Shown: positions 8,617-17,571, counted from the first letter of the stretch. The stretch: DNA of 64,000 nucleotides from WHTK01 sp965197795 (GCA_965197795.1 OZ240228.1:2604001-2668000), one strand, 5' to 3'. Numbers and translations are program-made. Notes: generated by a model from the letters alone, not told the origin.

Positions 8617-9354
8617 TCAGGCGTTCACAGGAGTGGCGCGGCCTCGCTCCGTCTGGGTCTCCTCGATGATCTCGCCGTCCAGCATGTTGATGATGCGGTG
8701 CGTCGACTGGGCGATGTGCAGGTCGTGCGTCACGATGACGAGCGTCTGGTGGTTGCGCTCGTTCAAACCGACGACCAGCTCCATGATCTCGTCCGCGTTC
8801 TTCGAGTCCAGGTCCCCCGTCGGTTCGTCGGCCCAGACGATGGCGGGCTCGTTGACCAGGGCGCGCGCAATCGTAACGCGTTGCCGCTGACCTCCCGAAA
8901 GCTGCGCCGGCCTGTGTCCCGACCAATCCTCGAGGTGGACCAGGCTGAGCGCCTGCGAGGCGCGTTCGCGCGCCTCCTTCGCTGGCACACCGCTGACCAG
9001 CAGCGGCATCTCCACGTTTTCCACCGCGCTAAGCACGGGCAGCAGATTGTAGAACTGGAACACGAAGCCCATATTCTGCGCCCGATAGTGGCTCTTGTCG
9101 TCGTCCGACAGCGAGTTGATGTCGACACCGTCGACGCGGATCAGGCCCTCGTCGATCGCGTCGAGGCCGCTGAGACAGTTGAGCAGCGTCGTCTTGCCGC
9201 AGCCGGACGGACCCATGATCGCGACCATCTCGCCCTTCGGTACCTGCAGCGACACACCGCGTAGCGCGTGCACCTCAACGTCGTCTGTGTGATATGTCTT
9301 CACCACGTCCGTCGCCTCGACGGCGAACGGGCTGGCGGAGTCGGTCTGGTTCAT
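8617..9354 (-). CDS. ABC transporter ATP-binding protein, LolD/MacB type
   Basis: A 245-residue ATPase with Walker A GPSGCGKTT (about 49-57), signature LSGGQRQRV (about 152), Walker B VWADEPTGDLD (about 175) and a switch histidine (VTHD). It belongs to the class that pairs with FtsX-like permeases. The permease starts 48 bases downstream on the same strand, so the two form one exporter or mechanotransmission unit. The start at the ATG encoding MNQTDSA gives the usual family length. Confidence 0.93.
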   Translation of the reverse strand: MNQTDSASPFAVEATDVVKTYHTDDVEVHALRGVSLQVPKGEMVAIMGPSGCGKTTLLNCLSGLDAIDEGLIRVDGVDINSLSDDDKSHYRAQNMGFVFQFYNLLPVLSAVENVEMPLLVSGVPAKEARERASQALSLVHLEDWSGHRPAQLSGGQRQRVTIARALVNEPAIVWADEPTGDLDSKNADEIMELVVGLNERNHQTLVIVTHDLHIAQSTHRIINMLDGEIIEETQTERGRATPVNA

Positions 9355-9421
9355 GCGCCCTCCGGAATCAAGGCGACGGCGACCGTTTCGACGTTTCTCC
9401 TGCTTAAGTTACCGCAACCGT

Positions 9422-9552
9422 CGACGTGGCGCATTCGTACGCTGGTTCGGCGACAAGGAGATCACCGCCAGACGCCTGATGGAGGAGCTTCTGGCCAAGG
9501 TGAAGAGCACGCCAACGACCTGGCTGACCTGCTTGAGGAACTCGACCGCTAG
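9422..9552 (+). pseudogene. Remnant of a small helical protein, frameshifted
   Basis: One frame encodes GDKEITARRLMEELLAK and the next frame continues GEEHANDLADLLEELDR before a TAG. Joined across one shift near 9500 they give a continuous amphipathic helix. No start codon or ribosome site is convincing. I read it as the decayed end of a small unknown gene between two minus-strand genes. Chance cannot be excluded. Confidence 0.35.
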
Positions 9553-9561
9553 GCGAGTGCC

Positions 9562-10446
9562 CTACTGGTCCTTCGACGAACCGCGCAGGAAATCCTCGAT
9601 ATCCTGGACGATGCTTTCGGTCGCCGGCAGCTCTTCTTCGACGACCTCGAAGTCCTGATCGTCGTCGTAGCCTTCTTTATCGACGCGCTCCTCCAGCGAC
9701 TTCACGTAGTCGGAGACCTCCGTGTTGCGAGACGTCGCTTCGTTGAGCTGCGCGTCGAAGGCCGCCGACGCCCGCACCATGCGGCCCAACGGCACCTCCA
9801 GCGACAGCATTGCGCTCAGTGACTTCAACAGCGCCAGCGTGGCGGGCGGGTTCGGTGAAGCCGAGACATAATGCGGCACGTTGGCCCAGATGCTGCCGGT
9901 TTGCACCGTTTTCTCCCGCAACGAGGCGCTGAACACGCCGTTGATCCCCGTCGGGCCTTTGTACCGCCCGCCGCGCGTGTAGATACCCGCGCGCTCCAGC
10001 ATCTCAGGCTCGGGAGCCGTGCCCGTGACCCGCATTGGGCGCGTGTGTGGATAGTCGACGAACAGCGCACCCAGCGAGATCACCAGCTTGACGTCGAACT
10101 TCTCGATCACCTCCATCATCGACGCCGTGTACGTCTTCCAACGCAAGTGCGGCTCGATGCCATTGAAGATGATCAGGTCCTGCTCACCCATCTGATGGTG
10201 GTAGAAGGCGTTCTCTGGCCATTCGATGACGCGCTGGTCCCCGTCGTAATGCACCGTCGGGCGCAGCTGCGTGAAATCGTAAAACTCCTCCGCCTCGAAC
10301 TCCGCGATGCGTGTCGCATGCCAGCGGTCGATCAGGTACTGCGCCGCGCCGCTCGCCGCCCCGCCGGCGTCAGACCAACCGGCGAAGGCGACGAGCATCG
10401 TTGGCTCCTTCAGCTCAGGCGTCTGCAGGATGCGGAGATGGGTCAT
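9562..10446 (-). CDS. PAC2 family protein
   Basis: A 294-residue protein with the PAC2 fold of proteasome-assembly-chaperone 2 homologues: MLVAFAGWSDAGGAA near the start, the GALFVDYPHTRPMRVTG segment (about 124-140), and GPTGINGVFS later. The acidic C-terminus ends in an ESIVQDIEDFLR helix. In eukaryotes PAC2 aids proteasome assembly. Bacterial members are widespread, including in species without proteasomes, and their role is unknown. No proteasome gene is in the window. A CGTGCTAGAATCG promoter-like motif lies about 45-60 bases upstream and recurs before the S2P protease gene. Confidence 0.88.
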   Translation of the reverse strand: MTHLRILQTPELKEPTMLVAFAGWSDAGGAASGAAQYLIDRWHATRIAEFEAEEFYDFTQLRPTVHYDGDQRVIEWPENAFYHHQMGEQDLIIFNGIEPHLRWKTYTASMMEVIEKFDVKLVISLGALFVDYPHTRPMRVTGTAPEPEMLERAGIYTRGGRYKGPTGINGVFSASLREKTVQTGSIWANVPHYVSASPNPPATLALLKSLSAMLSLEVPLGRMVRASAAFDAQLNEATSRNTEVSDYVKSLEERVDKEGYDDDQDFEVVEEELPATESIVQDIEDFLRGSSKDQ

Positions 10447-10488
10447 GGGGTGGCCTCCAATCCAAGGCGTCCTGGCCGCTTGGACTTA

Positions 10489-10507
10489 TTTTCGATTCTA
10501 GCACGCG
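10489..10507 (-). promoter_or_regulatory. Recurrent extended -10 motif before the PAC2 gene
   Basis: On the minus strand this reads CGCGTGCTAGAATCGAAAA: a TGn-extended -10 (TAGAAT) and a fixed downstream CGAAAA. The identical 19 bases occur at 36839-36857 upstream of the S2P protease. Shorter versions lie upstream of the EF-G-like gene (45511-45520) and the small gene at 5149 (5153-5161). Promoter use is inference. Confidence 0.5.
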
Positions 10508-10594
10508 ACGGAGTCCACGCTGAGCGCGCCGCATGTCTTTAGGACAGGCGCGGGGCGCTTTAGAGTGCTTCGATCGACACACAAAGAGTAAGGG

Positions 10595-10670
10595 TGGTGC
10601 CAAGGGCCGGACTTGAACCGGCGACCCCAGCTTTTTCAGAGCTGTGCTCTACCAACTGAGCTACCTTGGC
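10595..10670 (-). tRNA. tRNA-Phe (GAA)
   Basis: On the minus strand, acceptor GCCAAGG pairs with CCTTGGC. Anticodon stem CAGCT/AGCTG holds loop CTGAAAA, giving anticodon GAA. The T-arm GCCGG-TTCAAGT-CCGGC is perfect and CCA is encoded. Confidence 0.96.
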
Positions 10671-10806
10671 ATGGGACAGGCGTCAACTATAGGAATTCGC
10701 CGCTCGGCAAGTCAATCCAGAACGCCCCCGGCCGTGACCGTCCGAGCGTCCCGCCGGTAGCCCGCGCGAGCGCCCAAAACGAATCTAAAACGCGCCATCG
10801 TGACGC

Positions 10807-10836
10807 TTGACACAAACTCGAAGCCAAACCTATGCT
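10807..10836 (+). promoter_or_regulatory. Promoter of the cytochrome oxidase operon
   Basis: TTGACA (10807-10812) and TATGCT (10831-10836) are separated by 18 bases, a good housekeeping-sigma promoter. It lies about 50 bases before the coxB start at 10888. It argues against starting coxB at the in-frame TTG at 10807, which is the -35 box itself. Confidence 0.7.
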
Positions 10837-10887
10837 GCGAGAGCCCTGCCTGCCTCGCTGGCGGGCGACGACGGGGGAGGGACCCGA

Positions 10888-11703
10888 ATGACTCAAGACC
10901 CTGCGGGCCGCCGCAGGCCACCGGTCTCGATAATCATCGCGGCTACCCTCATTCTCATCCTCGCCGTCTTCACCGTCCTCGGCGCGGTGACCGTATTCCA
11001 GCTCCCAGACGCAATCACCGAAACCGGCAAAGACATCGACCTCCTCTATCAGGCCACGTTGGCGATTTCCTTCCTCGTCTTCTTCCTCGTCACCGCTGGC
11101 ATCATCTGGGCCGTCTTCCGCTACCGCCGCGTCGACGACACGATTCCGGAGCAGGTCCACGGCAGCAGTGTCATCGAGGCCACCTGGACCATCATCCCGA
11201 TCATCATCCTCGTCGCGCTCTTTGTCCCGTCGCTGGTCGTCCTGCTCGATATTAAAACGCCACCGGACGACGAAGACGTCGACCTCACGGTCGAGGCCGT
11301 CGGCCACCAGTGGTGGTGGGGGTTCCGATACCTCGACGATGGCGTAGTCGTCCAGCCGGGTCCGCCGAACTACGACGACCTGACGCCGCCGGCCCTCGTC
11401 GTGCCCGTCGACCAGACCATCGTCATCAGGATCCGCTCGACCGACGTCGTACACAGCTTCTCAGCACCCAACACGCTGCTGAAGGTACAAGCCATACCCG
11501 GCACCATCAACACGATGCATATGGTCATCGAGAAAGAGGGCGTCTTCTTCGGGCAGTGCTTCCAGTTCTGCGGTCTGCGCCACTCCGACATGCTCTTCGT
11601 CATCGATGCGCGCTCGCAGGCCGACTACGAAGCGTGGCTGGCTGAGGCACAAGCTGCCCAGGGCGTAACGCCGCGGCAAACGGCCTCCCGGGAGGACAAC
11701 TAG
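10888..11703 (+). CDS. coxB: Cytochrome c oxidase subunit II
   Basis: A 271-residue subunit II that carries the CuA centre taking electrons from cytochrome c. It has a leader or first hydrophobic helix (about 12-34), a second helix pair (about 48-105, LLYQATLAISFLVFFLV and TWTIIPIIILVALFVPS), the aromatic block HQWWWGFRY, then a cupredoxin domain with His in STDVVHSF and the cluster GQCFQFCGLRHSDM. The usual Cys-x-Glu-x-Cys has Gln in place of Glu, a tolerated variant. No cytochrome c domain is fused. The ATG at 10888 is chosen because GGGGGAGGG precedes it and a promoter overlaps the upstream alternative. First gene of coxB-coxC-coxA-cupredoxin. Confidence 0.95.
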   Translation: MTQDPAGRRRPPVSIIIAATLILILAVFTVLGAVTVFQLPDAITETGKDIDLLYQATLAISFLVFFLVTAGIIWAVFRYRRVDDTIPEQVHGSSVIEATWTIIPIIILVALFVPSLVVLLDIKTPPDDEDVDLTVEAVGHQWWWGFRYLDDGVVVQPGPPNYDDLTPPALVVPVDQTIVIRIRSTDVVHSFSAPNTLLKVQAIPGTINTMHMVIEKEGVFFGQCFQFCGLRHSDMLFVIDARSQADYEAWLAEAQAAQGVTPRQTASREDN

Positions 11704-11705
11704 GC

Positions 11706-12314
11706 ATGGCGATACAGGCTACCGCCGCTCTCGCTCCGGCTCACGCTCACGCCTCCGAGGGCATGAGCCGTGGTATGGCCGGCATGGTCCTCTTCATCGC
11801 CTCTGAAATCATGCTCTTCGGCGGCCTGTTCGCCGGCTACTTCTTCGTGCGCAACCAGGCCGTCGATTGGCCACCGCCCGACGTCGAGCACACCGTCAGC
11901 AAGAGCTTTGGCGTCATCCTCACGGTCTTCCTGCTCTCCAGCAGCCTTACGGCCCACGCCGCCATCCTTGCCCTCAAGAAGGGCAACATGCAGGTCTTCA
12001 AGCTCGGCCTGATCCTCACGCTGGTCCTCGGTGGCATCTTCATCGGTGGTCAGATCTTCGAATGGCTCAACCTGCTGGACGAAGGCCTCACGGCGGGCAC
12101 GGGCACCTACGGCGCCACCTTCTTCCTGATCACCGGCTTCCACGGCTCGCACGTCATCGTGGGACTCGCAATGCTGTTCGTCGTGCTGCTTCGGGCGTTC
12201 TGGAACGACTTCACACCGACGCGGCACCTGTTCGCCGACGCGGCCGCTCTGTACTGGCACTTCGTCGACGTGATCTGGGTGTTCGTACTCTCGATTCTCT
12301 ACCTGTCGTATTGA
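11706..12314 (+). CDS. coxC: Cytochrome c oxidase subunit III
   Basis: A 202-residue, five-helix subunit III. Typical blocks are MVLFIASEIMLFGGLFAGYF, GFHGSHVIVGL and YWHFVDVIWVFVLSILY. The subunit stabilises the catalytic core and proton uptake. It starts two bases after the coxB stop, so translation is probably coupled. Subunit III lies before subunit I here, unlike the more common coxB-coxA-coxC order. Confidence 0.95.
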   Translation: MAIQATAALAPAHAHASEGMSRGMAGMVLFIASEIMLFGGLFAGYFFVRNQAVDWPPPDVEHTVSKSFGVILTVFLLSSSLTAHAAILALKKGNMQVFKLGLILTLVLGGIFIGGQIFEWLNLLDEGLTAGTGTYGATFFLITGFHGSHVIVGLAMLFVVLLRAFWNDFTPTRHLFADAAALYWHFVDVIWVFVLSILYLSY

Positions 12315-12343
12315 TACGCAGGCCCACCGGGGGGTGAGCTAAC

Positions 12344-14011
12344 TTGGCGACCGAAGCACTCGCAAGACCAGCACACGGGTCGCGTTCGCGCCACGTAGTC
12401 CTGGAATGGCTGCTGACCACCGACCACAAGAAGATCGGCATCATGTACCTGATCTTCACGTTGTCGTTTTTTGTCGTCGGCGGCATCCTGGCGCTTCTCG
12501 TCCGCACTCAGCTCGCCTGGTCAGACACCGGTGTCCTCTCCCAGACCCAGTACAACCAGTTCTTCACGATGCACGCATCGACCATGCTCTTCCTCTTCGT
12601 GATCCCGGTCGGCGCCGGCTTCGGCAACTACCTGCTGCCGCTCATGATCGGCGCCAAGGACATGGCCTACCCCCGAATCAACGCATTCAGCCTCTGGCTC
12701 ATCCCTCTCGCCGCGGTCATCATGTTCAGCTCCTTCTTCGTCGAAGGCGGCAGCGCCTCCGCCGGTTGGACGGAGTACCCGCCGGTGACCGGCAAGACCT
12801 TCAGCCCCGGCCAGGGCACAGACCTCTGGATCCTCGGCGTCCAGATCCTCGGTATCTCCTCGGTCGGTGGCGGGATCAACTTCCTCGTCACCACCATGAC
12901 CATGCGCGCCCCGGGAATGTCGCTGATTCGCATGCCGATCTTCGTCTGGATGATCGTCGTCACGTCCGTGCTCGTCGTCTTCGCCACGCCCGTGCTGGCC
13001 GGCGTCCTATCGATGCTCTTCGCCGACCGCTATATCGGCACTCACTTCTTCGACCCTCGCTTCGGCGGCAACCCGATCCTCTATCAGCAGCTGTTCTGGT
13101 TCTACAGCCACCCGGCCGTCTACATCATGATCCTGCCCGCGATGGGTATCATCTCTGAGGTGCTGCCCGTCTTCTCCCGCAAGCCGCTGTTCGGCTACAA
13201 GGCCGTCATCTACGCCGGCGCCGCCATCGGCGTGCTCGGCTTCACGGTCTGGATGCACCACATGTTCGCCACCGGCCTCAGCCTGCCGTTAACCGTCTGG
13301 ACCATGCTCGCCACGATGATGATCGCGGTCCCGTCCGGTGTGAAGATGTTCAACTGGCTCGGCACGATATGGGGCGGCAGCATCAGCCTGCGCGTGCCGA
13401 TGCTATTCGCCATCGGCTTCCTCTTCATGTTCCTCATCGGCGGCGTCGACGGCGTCTTCAACGCCATCGTGCCGGTTGACTACGCCTTGAACGACACCTA
13501 CTGGGTCGTAAGCCACATCCATTACGTGTTGTTCGGCGGCTCCGTCTTTGGTGTCTTCGCCGGTATCTACTATTGGATGCCCAAGATGACCGGCAAGCTG
13601 CTGGACGAGACGCTAGGCACGATTCATTTCTGGCTCATGCTGATCGGCATGAACCTCGCCTTCATGCCGATGCACATCCTCGGGCTCAAGGGCATGCCGC
13701 GGCGCATCGCCGACTACCAGAGCGGCCTCGGCTGGGAGACGTGGAACCTGATCGCTACCATCGGCGCCTTCATCATCGCCGTCTCGATCCTCGTGTTCAT
13801 CGTCAACGTCATCAAGACGCTGGCGATGCAGCCGAATTCGGCCGGCGACGACCCCTGGGAGGGCAACACGATGGAGTGGATGACCTCGTCGCCGCCGCCG
13901 GAGCACAACTTTGACGAGCTGCCGGAGGTCCACAGCGAACGGCCTGCCTGGGACCGCCGCATGACCCAGCGTGCCGCCTCTACCCAGGCGCATGAAGCGC
14001 CGGCGCACTAG
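12344..14011 (+). CDS. coxA: Cytochrome c oxidase subunit I, A2 type
   Basis: The 555-residue catalytic subunit, with twelve or more helices. It reduces O2 at heme a3-CuB and pumps protons. Heme ligand region FTMHASTMLFLF, CuB region FWFYSHPAVY (about 250-260) with WMHHMF later, and heme a/a3 ligands in SHIHYVLFG. The glutamate found in GHPEVY of A1 oxidases is missing and replaced by the YSHPxV form, which marks A2-type heme-copper oxidases. The start is TTG at 12344, set by GGGGGGTGAG upstream. Follows coxC by 29 bases and precedes a cupredoxin gene. Confidence 0.95.
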   Translation: MATEALARPAHGSRSRHVVLEWLLTTDHKKIGIMYLIFTLSFFVVGGILALLVRTQLAWSDTGVLSQTQYNQFFTMHASTMLFLFVIPVGAGFGNYLLPLMIGAKDMAYPRINAFSLWLIPLAAVIMFSSFFVEGGSASAGWTEYPPVTGKTFSPGQGTDLWILGVQILGISSVGGGINFLVTTMTMRAPGMSLIRMPIFVWMIVVTSVLVVFATPVLAGVLSMLFADRYIGTHFFDPRFGGNPILYQQLFWFYSHPAVYIMILPAMGIISEVLPVFSRKPLFGYKAVIYAGAAIGVLGFTVWMHHMFATGLSLPLTVWTMLATMMIAVPSGVKMFNWLGTIWGGSISLRVPMLFAIGFLFMFLIGGVDGVFNAIVPVDYALNDTYWVVSHIHYVLFGGSVFGVFAGIYYWMPKMTGKLLDETLGTIHFWLMLIGMNLAFMPMHILGLKGMPRRIADYQSGLGWETWNLIATIGAFIIAVSILVFIVNVIKTLAMQPNSAGDDPWEGNTMEWMTSSPPPEHNFDELPEVHSERPAWDRRMTQRAASTQAHEAPAH

Positions 14012-14037
14012 CAGGCGCAAGGAGTAAAGAAGCACCC

Positions 14038-14496
14038 GTGTTCAAAAGCTGGCAGATATTCGTCTTCGCCCTCGTACCCCTCGCGCTGGTCTTCGCCGGC
14101 GTGATCATCGGGTCGATGGACGGTATCGACGCCGAGCGCGAGGTCTTCCCGACTCGGCCGCCGCACACTGAAAACGGCGGCACAACGCCACCGACCCCCA
14201 GCGCGCCGGGCGAGACCGTGATCCAGCTGGTCGCCGAGACCATTCAGTTTGACCAGAGGGCGCTGACCGCAACCACTGGCCCCGTAACGGTCCGGCTGGA
14301 CAACCGCGATGCCGCCGTGCAGTACAACTTCGCCCTCTACACCGACAGTTCCGCCACCCAGGCGATCTTCATCGGCGACCTGGTCACCGGACCCATCGTC
14401 GAGGACTACTCCTTCGAGGCGCCGGCACCTGGCACCTATTTCTTTCGCTGCGACGTCCACCCGGACATGATGACCGGTTCGTTCACGGTCCGTTAA
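14038..14496 (+). CDS. Membrane-anchored cupredoxin-like protein
   Basis: A 152-residue protein: an N-terminal membrane helix (about 5-25), a Pro/Thr-rich linker, then a cupredoxin domain (about 60-152). The C-terminal copper loop is intact, YFFRCDVHPDMM, giving Cys, His and Met. The N-terminal ligand position, usually HNF in this family, reads QYNF, so the first histidine is replaced by tyrosine. It may bind copper differently or weakly. The GTG start follows AAGGAG. As the last gene of the oxidase cluster it may deliver electrons or copper to the oxidase; this is inference from context. Confidence 0.8.
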   Translation: MFKSWQIFVFALVPLALVFAGVIIGSMDGIDAEREVFPTRPPHTENGGTTPPTPSAPGETVIQLVAETIQFDQRALTATTGPVTVRLDNRDAAVQYNFALYTDSSATQAIFIGDLVTGPIVEDYSFEAPAPGTYFFRCDVHPDMMTGSFTVR

Positions 14497-14595
14497 ACGC
14501 CTTTTTCTAACCTTGGGCTGGCTGCATGAGCCGTTTGGCCCTACTCGCCGGCGGCTATGCCTGGCTGCGTTATGGCGTGGTCGGTTAGGCCAGAC

Positions 14596-15549
14596 CTAGC
14601 CGACCACCTCGTCCAGGGCGTCTACCAGCTCCTGCATGCTGGTCGGCCCCTCGAACTTCAGCGATACCTTGCCTTCGGTATCGATCACGAAGAACCACGG
14701 CTCCGTCATGATTCCGTAGTCCAGCGCCGGCTGCACCAGCACCCGGTCCGGGCTCGAAGGTACCTCGAAGGGCTCCACGTGGATAAACGAGACGCGGTCG
14801 CCGTACTGCGGCAGCAGCCTGCGCATGATCTCGATTTCCGGGCCGCAAAGCTGGCTGCTGCAATATCCCGGCACCGCGAAGAGGACGAGCACCGGCCGGC
14901 CGGCGTCGATCGCCTCCGCGATCGTCTCCGTGTGCATCTCCTCGGACGGCTCCGCCGAGCTGTCGATTAGCGCGATGTCGTCGACGTCGTCCACCGTGCG
15001 GTTGATGCTGCGCGGCGCGTCCGCGCCGATCGCGATCGCCGTCGACACCGTGCCGACGTTGAAGCTGGGATGGATCGTTTCCTGGCGTTCGCCGCTGTCG
15101 ATCTGCAGCTCGACGCCCCATCGCCCCGCCTCGTCGAACGTCACGACGGAGGTGTAGATACCGATCTGCTCGCCGACGTTGACGTGGACGTGGACGCCGC
15201 CGTCGGCGTGAACGTGGTCGATCGTCTCGTCGATTCCCGCATCCCGCGCCGGCACGCTGGAGGCCGCGTCCATCTCGAAGCGCAGCTCCTCCCGGCCGTC
15301 CTCGTGCAGGCGGTAGAACACCATGTGGACGCCGGCGTCGACGATCAACAAGCCGTCCGGGCCGGTCAGCGCGAACGCGAAGCGGTTCTTGCCCGTGACG
15401 AGCTCTGTGCTGACCAGCTGTGGCCGAATATCGTCGGCGCCGATCAAGAGCGTTTCGGGGAACTTTTTGTCGTCGCCGCCTCCACCGCAGGCTGTCAGGA
15501 TGATCGCGGCCGCGATGACCGGAATCAGCAAGTAGGACTTTATGTACAT
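14596..15549 (-). CDS. Thioredoxin-like lipoprotein
   Basis: A 317-residue exported protein with lipobox ILTACG in its signal peptide. The middle part (about 30-180) is a beta-rich region with a His-rich stretch (DHVHADGGVHVHVNV). The C-terminal thioredoxin-like domain (about 200-315) has VLVLFAVPGYCSSQLCGPE, where two cysteines are separated by four residues rather than the CxxC of thioredoxin or CxxxC of SCO proteins. Next to the oxidase cluster and convergent with it, it could assist copper or disulfide chemistry of subunit II. The ATG at 15549 is preferred because the signal peptide begins there. Confidence 0.75.
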   Translation of the reverse strand: MYIKSYLLIPVIAAAIILTACGGGGDDKKFPETLLIGADDIRPQLVSTELVTGKNRFAFALTGPDGLLIVDAGVHMVFYRLHEDGREELRFEMDAASSVPARDAGIDETIDHVHADGGVHVHVNVGEQIGIYTSVVTFDEAGRWGVELQIDSGERQETIHPSFNVGTVSTAIAIGADAPRSINRTVDDVDDIALIDSSAEPSEEMHTETIAEAIDAGRPVLVLFAVPGYCSSQLCGPEIEIMRRLLPQYGDRVSFIHVEPFEVPSSPDRVLVQPALDYGIMTEPWFFVIDTEGKVSLKFEGPTSMQELVDALDEVVG

Positions 15550-15645
15550 CGTCACAATGAGCGTATCACGCCGGCCCATGGTCGAGACAAGGCCTCAAAC
15601 CTAAAAAATCACGATAATCTAGACACGAACTAGTGAGATATCAAC

Positions 15646-16263
15646 GTGACTGCTGAAACCGCACAACTCAAGACGAACACGCGATGGGCCTTCGCCCTCG
15701 TGGGCATCACGCTCGCCTACAACATTGCCGAAGCCGTCCTTTCGATCGTGGCGGGAATCATCGCCGGCAGCGTCGCGCTCGTGGGCTTCGGTTTCGACAG
15801 CACGATCGAGGTCAGCGCCGGCGTCATCGTCCTGGTGCACCTCCTTCGCCGCAAAGAGGAAAACGCGGCCTGGGAGCAGCGCGCGGCTCAGTTCATCGGC
15901 GTCACATTCATCCTGCTCGCTATTTACGTAGGCTACGAAGCCGTCGCCAGCCTCGTCGCCGCCGACGAGCCCGACGTCTCCTACCTCGGCATCGGAATCG
16001 CCATCGCGTCCCTAGCCCTGATGCCCGCCGTGTCCGTCGCCAAGCACCGCCTGGCCCACCGCATCAACAGCCGGGCCCTGGAAGCGGAATCGCGCGAGAC
16101 GCTGGTCTGCAGCTACCTCTCGGCCGCGCTGCTTCTGGGACTCGGCGCCAACGCGCTGCTCGGCTGGTGGTGGGCCGATCCCGTCGCGGCCCTGGTCATC
16201 GTCGCCGTCATCGTCCGCGAAGGCTGGGAAGCCTTCACGCGCCGCGAGCTCTGCGGCCACTGA
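15646..16263 (+). CDS. Divergent cation-efflux-like membrane protein
   Basis: A 205-residue protein with five to six helices, resembling the membrane half of cation diffusion facilitator transporters. The first helices (RWAFALVGITLAYNIAE and the GFGFDSTIE segment) match the family layout. The usual HxxxD metal site in the second helix reads FDSTIE, so it keeps Asp and gains Glu. The cytoplasmic C-terminal domain of standard CDF proteins is absent. Start is GTG. The metal is unknown. It stands between the oxidase accessory gene and a zinc-ribbon membrane protein. Confidence 0.7.
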   Translation: MTAETAQLKTNTRWAFALVGITLAYNIAEAVLSIVAGIIAGSVALVGFGFDSTIEVSAGVIVLVHLLRRKEENAAWEQRAAQFIGVTFILLAIYVGYEAVASLVAADEPDVSYLGIGIAIASLALMPAVSVAKHRLAHRINSRALEAESRETLVCSYLSAALLLGLGANALLGWWWADPVAALVIVAVIVREGWEAFTRRELCGH

Positions 16264-16313
16264 TCGGCCGCGCTATGCCCTATCGCGCCCCCGGACCATA
16301 ATGAAACGATGGG

Positions 16314-16748
16314 GTGATGGCTGTGATGGTGGAATGGCCGGGGCGCTGTAGCAACTGCGGTGAAGCAATCGAAGACTGGTCAGGCGCCGGTCTCCTGGGA
16401 AAACGCTGGGTCCACAAGACCTGCTATACGAGGCACTGGAACCAGGCGCACTCGCGCGGCGAGACGCCGCCTGAGCTGCAGTCGCCCGTCGAGCGCGGCC
16501 GCCTGCTCGAGCTGCCGATGCTGCTCTTCCTGCTCATGTTCCACTTCGGCCTCGGAGCCGCTGTCGCCGGCTGGATCATGATCGACCAGGACCAGACACC
16601 CGGCACCGGCGCCGTCCTGCTGGTTATCGGTATCGTCGTGCCGCTGATCGGCGTCGCCGGCGTCGCGCTCAACATCCTCAGCCGGCGGCGCGTCGAGCTC
16701 ATCCGACAGGCCGTCGACGGCCGCGGCGGCTGGAAGCCCGAGCCCTAG
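16314..16748 (+). CDS. Zinc-ribbon membrane protein, unknown function
   Basis: A 144-residue protein. The N-terminus has a short zinc-ribbon-like CSNCGE motif with a later Cys (HKTCY). Two hydrophobic helices follow (about 65-90 and 98-122), then a basic tail. I do not recognise a named family. It ends one base before the start of ctaG, so the two are probably translated together. GTG at 16314 and ATG at 16317 are equally possible starts. Confidence 0.65.
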   Translation: MMAVMVEWPGRCSNCGEAIEDWSGAGLLGKRWVHKTCYTRHWNQAHSRGETPPELQSPVERGRLLELPMLLFLLMFHFGLGAAVAGWIMIDQDQTPGTGAVLLVIGIVVPLIGVAGVALNILSRRRVELIRQAVDGRGGWKPEP

Positions 16749-16749
16749 C

Positions 16750-17571
16750 TTGAATCCCCTGCTCCACGTCGGCCACAACGTCGATTTCGGCGCCTGGCAC
16801 TTCGAACCCAGCGTGGTCGCCGGGGCCTTCATCGCCCTCGCCTTCTACGCTTACGGCGTCACGGCGCTGAAAGGCGCGTTCAATGGCTGGCGCGCCGCGT
16901 CGTTCACCACCGGCGTGGCCGTCATCTTCGTGGCGCTCGTCTCACCCCTGGACGGCGCCTCCGACCGCCTGCTCTCGATGCACATGCTGCAGCACGTCGC
17001 GGTTACGACCATCGGCCCGCCGCTGCTCCTCCTCGGCCTCTCGCCGGCGCTTCTCGAGCCGATCCTGCGTCCGGGCCTGGTAAGGCGCGTGTCCCGTTAT
17101 CTGACGCATCCCATCTTCGCCGGCGCCCTCTTCGTCGTCAACATGTGGTTCTGGCACGTCCCGCCGATTTACGACGCGGCCCTGGACAACCTCGCCGTGC
17201 ATATCACGATGCACCTCGCGTTCATCGTCACTGGCATCCTGTTCTGGTGGCCCGTTGTGCAGCCGACGCCCGCCACCGGGCGTCACGGTGAGGGCGCGCG
17301 CCTGCTCTACCTCTTCGCGACCGGCATGCCGATGGGCCTGTTGGCGCTGTTCTTTTTCGCCAGCAGCGGTGTCATTTACGAGCACTACGACACGGTGGAC
17401 CGGCTCTGGGGCCTCTCAGCGACAGACGACCAGCAGATCGCCGGTCTGGTCATGGGGGCACTCGGCGAAGCCGCCAGCTTCGCGGCAATCACGATCCTCT
17501 TCTTCCGCTTCCTCGACCACGAGGAGGACGCGACGGCGGCGGCGGCTCCGCGCCGAACAGACGCAGCATAA
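16750..17571 (+). CDS. ctaG: Cytochrome c oxidase assembly factor CtaG (caa3 type)
   Basis: A 273-residue protein with about seven helices of the Caa3_CtaG family, needed for maturation of caa3-type oxidases, probably in copper delivery. Recognisable blocks are MHMLQHVAVTTIGPPLLLLG, MWFWHVPPIYDAAL and HLAFIVTGILFWWPVV, with conserved histidines facing the outside. Start TTG at 16750, two codon positions after the preceding stop. It lies near the oxidase genes but is split from them by transporter and hypothetical genes. Confidence 0.9.
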   Translation: MNPLLHVGHNVDFGAWHFEPSVVAGAFIALAFYAYGVTALKGAFNGWRAASFTTGVAVIFVALVSPLDGASDRLLSMHMLQHVAVTTIGPPLLLLGLSPALLEPILRPGLVRRVSRYLTHPIFAGALFVVNMWFWHVPPIYDAALDNLAVHITMHLAFIVTGILFWWPVVQPTPATGRHGEGARLLYLFATGMPMGLLALFFFASSGVIYEHYDTVDRLWGLSATDDQQIAGLVMGALGEAASFAAITILFFRFLDHEEDATAAAAPRRTDAA

